Shown here: piece after piece, positions 58,021 to 64,000 of the stretch
Position numbering within the stretch: the first letter of the stretch is position 1
Layout of the letters: every line of letters starts with the position of its first letter
Assembly: GCA_020746105.1 (NCBI GenBank)
Contig: CM036628.1
Span: forward strand, 8,793,191 to 8,857,190
Length of the DNA: 64,000 nt
Source of the DNA: Trogon surrucura
Lineage: Eukaryota; Chordata; Aves; Trogoniformes; Trogonidae
Direction: 5' to 3'
The notes under the pieces: generated by a model
What the model was told of the DNA's origin: nothing
The model's input: the letters and a program-made list of their open reading frames with translations, nothing else
The model's database searches: none
Position numbers and translations under genes: made by a program

Positions 58021-61000
58021 TTTTGGTGTCAGCCTCTACATTAACCCGAATCTCGTTGTGAAAGTGTTAACGTGACTAATGGCGAAAGCAATTTTAAGTT
58101 GCTCACACAAACTCGCTGCTTTTAAATTAGAAGGTGATGAACAGGGACAGGACGGCGAAGGAGACCTTACCCTGGGTCACATCTGCCGCAGCGGGAGGAC
58201 GTAGTGCCCTGCGTGCCCAGCCCGGTGCAATGAGCCGCGCCGGAGGCTGCTTCGCTTCCCTCGTGTTCCCCTGTACCGGGTACAACACACACACGAGACA
58301 GTTGATATTTAAAGAGTAAAGCCAACATATCTTTCTACTAACAGAAAGTTTTCTGTAGTCCTAACTCTTCCCGAGCTCTGGACTGCAAGAAGTATGTCAG
58401 AGTCCCTCCCTACACATGCGTCAAGAACTTAGAATCAACACCTGGCTTGAGGGAGCGTCACTGAACAAGTTTACCCCCTTTTTCCACCAGCCTCTTAGGA
58501 AGAAAGAAAAAAAAAAGGTTTTACATGTTTTAGCTCTTTATTACCTGATTATGGTGTACCCTTAGGCCAGCATCGTGATTAAGTTTTATATAGGTTTTCA
58601 CTATATTGTAAGGTGTGCCCTGGCTGGCGGGATTTAGTGGGTTTTATTTAAGTCAATTTACAGCTGAGCTGCTGTGGATTCTCTGGCGTCTGGTTGGGTT
58701 CCCCAGATGCCTTCGTTGTTTGGGTAAGGTGTTTTTTTTTAAAGGCTCATGGCTGTGCTGTGGACATCAAAGCTTAATAATGTTACCTTTGGCAAAAAGA
58801 TCTGTAAGAACATCGATTCCTCACCTCTTCTGTGCCTGGGGAACCATTGCTTGTGGTTCAGATAAAAAAGTTACAAAACAGTGATTTTGGTTGTATCAAA
58901 GTGTGTCCAGGATGGCTCCATTCAGTAGAGCTAAACCCCAATTACACACTTTGATAGGAGAATACTGTCAGTCTGTCTGTTCGGGTAGTTCTGTTACCAC
59001 ACTAAGGGAACATCACTCCTATCTTTTCCTGTCTGGTGGCTTTTAAGATATAGATAGGTGGACACTCAAATTGTTATCACATACCAGAGACTGGAGGTCA
59101 GTTCAAAGTTTGTTTTATGTATCTCCTGTTTGCAGAATCAATTGTGGCTTTCAAGGCTTCAGCAGTTGCTTGATCATGTACTTTAGAGTGATCTGAATGA
59201 GTTGGGATTCACTGCTTCAGCTGATGGTCCAAAAAATTGTTTTCGTGCTTGACTTCAGTGAGGTTCTTTCCAAGGCCCTGACAGAATGACTAATGTAGCT
59301 ACAGGTCTTGACTGTTGCTTTAATGTATTTTCAACGTTGTTTTTATCCAGGAGCAAATCAGTGAAGAGAAAGTTTAAGCAGTATGTAAAGCGTGTTATAA
59401 ACCTGAAGGTACTGTTCTAGCTTCTGTGTTGCTTGAAATTGTTGCTTGTTGTTAAAAGGACTACAATGGTATAGTAATGTGTAAGATCTCACCACAGCCA
59501 TTGTTACGTGTTCTGGAGTTATGTCAGAGCTCATTTAGACACACATGCATTCTTGTACACTGTCCATCTCAAATTACTACAAGAAACAGCTTTTAAGAAC
59601 TGTGGGAGACAGGTGTTTGAAGTCATTCTGCCATGGAGCCTGGGAGCCAGTCAAATGTCGTAACCAAGGAAGGATCAGCTTGAAGATGTAAGTGAGGAAA
59701 GCTGAGGGAGATGCTCAGAATGATCCAGGAGAACTGATTCCTCTAAGATCATTGCAAATGGCTGTGCATTAAGTTTGTATTAAAACATGCAGCCATGAAT
59801 GCTCACAGAGTATCGGCCAGATTTCAGCTTTTGGTACGGACTTGCTGTCCACTGAGATGTAAGTTAGCTGCAGCTTCACCCCTTCCTTCCTGTGATCCTT
59901 TGCAGTACCTCTACCACACTCTCAAAAGCAGCTTTTGAAACCTACAGACCTGTGCCAGGATCTAAAATGCTGACTGAGCTGAAGAGGTCCACCATTCCTT
60001 GCTTATCTCAACAGACAGCTGATGCCCTGCTGTTTTCTGTTTGCCTTTCCTCACTGCCTGCAGCTGCATTTGCCTTCTCCTGTTCTTTCTTGCCTCCAAG
60101 TAAAGACATCAAACATTTTGTTCTCACTGTGTGGTCCAAAATGTCCACGAAAGATTGGCTATTATCAATGGGAACTTTGTTCCAATTAATACAAAATGTT
60201 TCAGCTGACACACGACTTGTCATCTTTTACAGTGACTGCTTGTTAATGATCACAAATGACCATCCGCTCTCGTGGAAACAGACTCATCCGTCTCTCTGTT
60301 ATGTACGTGTGCAGCAGAGAGGCTGGGCTGGAGCGGTGCAGTAACCCTCAGAACAGGTGACCAGAGCTATAGGTGATCTATTGCAGGTGTTTCTGGGCAG
60401 TTAAAGCACCAGCTAAGCTATATGCCATGTAGAAAGAACCTCTAATCAGAAGATGCTGTTGAAATTATGAGAAATGCAGAGGTATGGTTGAACTGGGACA
60501 GCTTGTTGTCACATAACCCATATATTTATAATGCTGAAGCTACTGGAAAACACACAAGTTCTACCCATCCATCTGACTCCATCAGAAGAGGAGATCAAGT
60601 GTGATTATGGTCTGAAGATTGCAAACTCTCATCTTGAATAGCTGAACTCCTGTTGATGCCAGCAGAGACAGTGCAGGAAAAGGGCTTTTATGAAGAAACC
60701 GACTATTGCTGTTCTGTTTTGTGCCTGGTACTTCCATTGTTTCATTCAGCCTGTGAAGTGCCTAACTGAAGAAACACCTCTGCTGAGGTCTTCTATCCTA
60801 TTCTTGGAAAAGGTCTGAGAATCCCTGTTCTAAAGTCATAAAATAGTGACATGGAGATTCTAGTTCGCAAGTAAAGCCAGATTTCTTCATTTGCTTGGCA
60901 GAGAGCTGCACAGCTCAGCATTTCTTTTGGAAGAGGATGGATTCTAGAGCCAAACTTTAGCCTCCTCTTCTGAATTTTTTTCCCTGCATCCTCTTCTTCA

Positions 61001-61370
61001 CTTTAGTTTCACACTCAAAAACTGGAATCTGGAAAGAGATGGACTCTTTGTAGGTCATGTGCACCTTGAGCAAGTGTGCACAGTCACCACGTATGACGCC
61101 AAGACTTTGTCACAAGGGTATGCACTGGACAAAGGAAGAAAATTTGAAAGCCATCAAGAGACAGTGTTATATCTTCAGTACTAATTTCAAAACTCAGATT
61201 GAAGTATTTACCTCTGAAAAAGTGTTCTCTCCAGTTCTTGGGCAGAATGCTGGAATTACAGGATGAAATTTTATAGCCCTCATTTCGTTTCATAGGCAGT
61301 AATGCATAATATGATCTTTGCCTCGAAATCTGTTAAATTGATTAACTATGTTAAACAATACTTTTAAATC
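58021..61370. other. Intergenic DNA right of C1GALT1C1
   Basis: AT-rich. A plus-strand frame of 150 codons at 59892-60344 begins at GTG and shows no family pattern. Weak similarity to MCTS1 exon 5 may exist around 59351, but it cannot be established by eye. No gene recognised. Confidence 0.5.
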
Positions 61371-61374
61371 ACTT

Positions 61375-61620
61375 TTCTCTCCTCTTTCATCCGTGAACAT
61401 TGTCAAGGAAGGGCTTGGCATTGAAATAACCATTATTTAAATGGTGCCCTCAAGCACAGGAAGAGAGGTGTGCCTCCAAAAGAATTCACCAACTTTGGAC
61501 TGCTTTATAATTTCTTCAGTTTTTAATATGTGTAGCTGAATGCAAAACCCATCTTATTCTCTGGGTGTGCTAAATCAATCAAGTGAATGTTAATGTCCTG
61601 CTAGCTCCGGCAATGCAGCT
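61375..61620 (+). pseudogene. Decayed duplicate of MCTS1 last exon, flanking intron and 3' UTR
   Basis: 61393-61620 aligns along its length with MCTS1 exon 6 and 3' UTR (52816-53057). Shared blocks include GGCATTGAAATAACCATTAT against GGTATTGAAAATATCCACTA, GGACTGCTTTATAATT against GGACTGCTTTGTAATT, TTTTTAAT, and GCTAAATCAATCAAGTGAAT against GCTAAATAAATCAAGTGAAT. Pyrimidine-rich intron sequence before the exon is also partly shared, so this looks like a DNA-level duplicate, not a processed copy. The acceptor AG is lost, a one-base deletion after ATTGAA shifts the frame into TAA, and the polyadenylation hexamer is mutated. It is non-functional as MCTS1. Confidence 0.85.
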
Positions 61621-63330
61621 GGAATTGAACTAGCAGAAACAATGCCCAGAGCTGAGCTGACATCATTGTGAATGGCTCTGATGCACAAATACAACAGAAA
61701 GAGAATAGGAACTAGGCATTTTAATGTCAACTCTCTTAGAAGCACAGGAAAAAAAGAATCATCATTGATCAAATAGAAATAGACGGGGAAAAAAAGGCAG
61801 AAACAGAGAAATTTATTTTTCAAGCTCCCAAAGGAAAAAAAAAAAAGAAATTAAAATAGAATTCTATTAGAAAGAATAGATTCTTAATAGTCCTTTAAAA
61901 TAAAACGCATGAAACAGTGATGAAGTGATTTTGCCTCCTCTTTAAGGAGCTTGCTTTTGTCAGTCTGAGCTTATTTGAAAAGGGCCTCTGCAGAAAATTA
62001 TGATTTTAAATTATGGATTTTCAAGGCTCAGAATGTGTAGGTAAGAAGCACCATTGTGTGCAGCAGCAACAAAGACAGCCCCGTGGCACACAGAAAAGCC
62101 AGAAGGTGAACCTTTCACTTTGGGCACTGCCTTGATGTGATTTACGGACAGGTTGTGGAACCTGAGCACAGGAGCGGGTTTGTGTTTTGATTTACAGGAG
62201 TTCTGGTCCAGTGTCTCAGAAAATCTTCTGTAGACCTTGCCTCAGTTTGCTTACCTGCAGCCTGGAGATGTACAAAAGCTTCTGGCATGGTATTTATTGT
62301 AAGAGGGGTTATGGTGAGTAAATAGTTGTTTTTACTGGGTGGGAAGATATGTGAAGTTCTGTTGAAGTTAGCCCACTAAGGAAGAAAGAAGAAGAGGAAG
62401 GATGGAAACAGAAGAGCATTTGAGAGGCCTGAATGTCAATAGCTTCCATGTGATTCTATGCTTTCATGTACCAAACGTTGACACCCCTTCATTTCGCCAA
62501 GGAAATTTAGATTTTAAAGTATCAGATTATCCAAGCAGACATCTGCTTTCCTGTACTGATGCTGAAATAGGAGACTCCCAAGCTGTATGTGCAGAAGCAC
62601 AACAAAAATATCTGCTTGATATGTTTTTTTGGTGACAAACTGGAATATTAGCAATGTTATAGCAGCAACTCAGAGCCCCGTACTGCAACTGTAAACCTGT
62701 GATTTAGCAGAGAAGAGATGTACCACGAACATTATATGGCCGGTCCTGGGGTGAAGGAAGAACTGTTTTGTCTTTGCCTGATAGCTGAGAACCCCTGAGA
62801 GTGCTTCTTTTGTGTAGGGGGGATACTGTCACTCTGGCACTGGATCAGCTGTAGAAGCTCTGTGGTTTCTAGGGCAGCAGGGCTGGAGGCAGCGCTAGTA
62901 GCGCGTGCATGTGAGCCGGGAATAGCATAGGCTGCAGGAAAGAGGAGAGCACATAGATCTGAGCTTGCTGCATTTGAGATCGGCTGATGGGTCAGATTTT
63001 AGCCTCCTTCAAACAGATGTTGACAGTGTAGTATTGACTCACAGGGGCTCAGCATGGCCAGTTCTAGCCTGCTGTCTGGTTTCTTTCAGTTTGGTGTGTA
63101 AATAGCAAGCTCTGTTTAGGCTCCTGACTTGCAGAGCTCGCTGTTACTGCAGCTGCTGTGCTGCAGCCTTTAGCAGAGGCACTGCTGTCGACAACAAAAC
63201 TGCAGTGCTCCAGTGCACCAGCGCTCTGCTTTTTGTTGTCCTTTATGGATCCTTTTAACACAGACAGAAATGCAAAGGTGCCACTGCTCCTTAGGGCTAT
63301 GGTAATACCTACGCTACAGGCTTGGGGAAG
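61621..63330. other. Intergenic DNA, no gene recognised
   Basis: A-runs near 61788 and 61833; otherwise unremarkable. Short frames such as 62402-62635 show no family pattern. Confidence 0.5.
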
Positions 63331-63334
63331 TGTG

Positions 63335-64000
63335 GCTGGAAAGCTGTCTGACAGAAAAGGACCTGGGGGTTCTAATCGACAAGCGGCTGAAGATGTGCCC
63401 AGGTGTTCAAAAAAGCCAATGACATCTTGGCTTGTATTAGAAATAGTGTGACCAGCAGGAGTAGGGAGGGGATTGTCCCCCTGTACTCGGCACTGGGGAA
63501 GCAACATCTTGAGTATTGCGTCCAGTTTTGGGCACCTCAATACAAGAGAGATCTCGAGGTGCTGGAATGAGTGCAGAGGAGGGCAACAAAGCAGGTGAAG
63601 GGTCTGGAGAATAAATCTTATGAAGAGCGATTGAAGGAGCTGGGGCCGTTTAGTTTGAAGAAGAAAAGGCTGAGGGGAGACCTCATCACTCTCTACAACT
63701 ACCTGAAAGGGCATTGTAGAGAGGTTGGTGCTGGTCTCTTCTCACAGGTGACGGAACAAGAGCGAATGGCTTCAAACTGCAGCAGAGTAGGTTTAGAATG
63801 AACATTAGGAAAAAAATTTTCATGGAAAGAGTAGTCAGACATTCGAATAGGCTGCCCGGAAAGGTGGTTGAGTCACCATCCCTGAATGTGTTTAAAGGTC
63901 ATTTAGATGTGGTGTTGGGGGATGTGGTTTAGGGGTGAGCTTTGCAGATCAGAGTTAATGGTTGGACTTTATGATCCCAAGGGTCTTTTCCAACCTGAAT
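63335..64000 (+). mobile_element. CR1 retrotransposon, running off the right edge
   Basis: Plus-strand CR1. Coding-end remnants occur in several frames ([29 protein letters not shown]; the block GCAACATCTTGAGTATTGCG), then the 3' block with GTTTAAAGGTCATTTAGATG and GGACTTTATGATCCCAAGGG. Frameshifts and stops show decay. The terminal tail lies outside the window. Confidence 0.92.

Noticed and set aside
57280..58075. Long frames on both strands upstream of C1GALT1C1
   Set aside because: CpG-island composition; no family resemblance and no splice-supported gene.
59892..60344. 150-codon plus-strand frame as a possible gene
   Set aside because: Begins at GTG, has no recognisable domain, no promoter and no splice context; within chance expectation.
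61375..61620. A second working MCTS1 gene
   Set aside because: Acceptor lost, frame shifted to a stop, polyadenylation site mutated, and no upstream exons recognised.

Overview
This is vertebrate nuclear DNA, almost certainly avian. Genes are split by GT-AG introns, promoters lie in CpG islands, and CR1 non-LTR retrotransposon tails (ending in ATTCTRTGATTCTGTG-like repeats) are scattered on both strands, as in bird genomes. The four genes, left to right, are LAMP2 (-), CUL4B (-), MCTS1 (+) and C1GALT1C1 (-). This is the gene order of human Xq24, whose chicken counterpart is on an autosome (chromosome 4). The species cannot be named from this window.

Layout. 1-5175: the 5' two thirds of LAMP2 on the minus strand (six coding exons; the last exons lie beyond the left edge), with a CpG-island promoter at about 4.5-5.5 kb and GC-rich flank to about 6 kb. 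6-14.9 kb: intergenic, with a long CR1 copy (7.05-8.02 kb) and a possible LTR (12.92-13.34 kb). 14.9-42.5 kb: CUL4B on the minus strand. Twenty coding exons (18360-41661) encode 886 residues, an upstream first exon lies at about 42.5 kb in a CpG island, and an AT-rich 3' UTR probably runs left of 18360. Its introns hold CR1 copies and a GC-rich LTR-like block. 43-46.4 kb: intergenic, with a CR1. 46.7-53.05 kb: MCTS1 on the plus strand, six coding exons, 181 residues, complete. 55.85-57.6 kb: C1GALT1C1 on the minus strand, a one-exon 318-codon CDS plus a non-coding first exon, convergent with MCTS1. 58-64 kb: intergenic, with a decayed copy of the last MCTS1 exon and 3' UTR at about 61.4 kb and a CR1 running off the right edge.

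The genes do not form an operon or a single pathway. LAMP2 is a lysosomal membrane glycoprotein, CUL4B a ubiquitin-ligase scaffold, MCTS1 a translation re-initiation/recycling factor, and C1GALT1C1 (COSMC) the ER chaperone for the core-1 O-glycan galactosyltransferase.

Most notable observations: (1) one CUL4B intron has a perfect minor-spliceosome (U12) donor ATATCCTTT and no usable GT donor; the acceptor that best fits frame, branch-point spacing and protein conservation ends in AT, giving a rare AT-AT intron; (2) a frameshifted genomic duplicate of the MCTS1 terminal exon lies beyond C1GALT1C1; (3) a perfect 20-bp palindrome with two everted AGGTCA half-sites (ER8) lies about 0.5 kb upstream of LAMP2; (4) a CR1 tail abuts the LAMP2 exon-4 donor; (5) CUL4B has two competing start codons, one inside a splice-acceptor tract. 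No prokaryotic system, CRISPR array or tRNA gene was seen.
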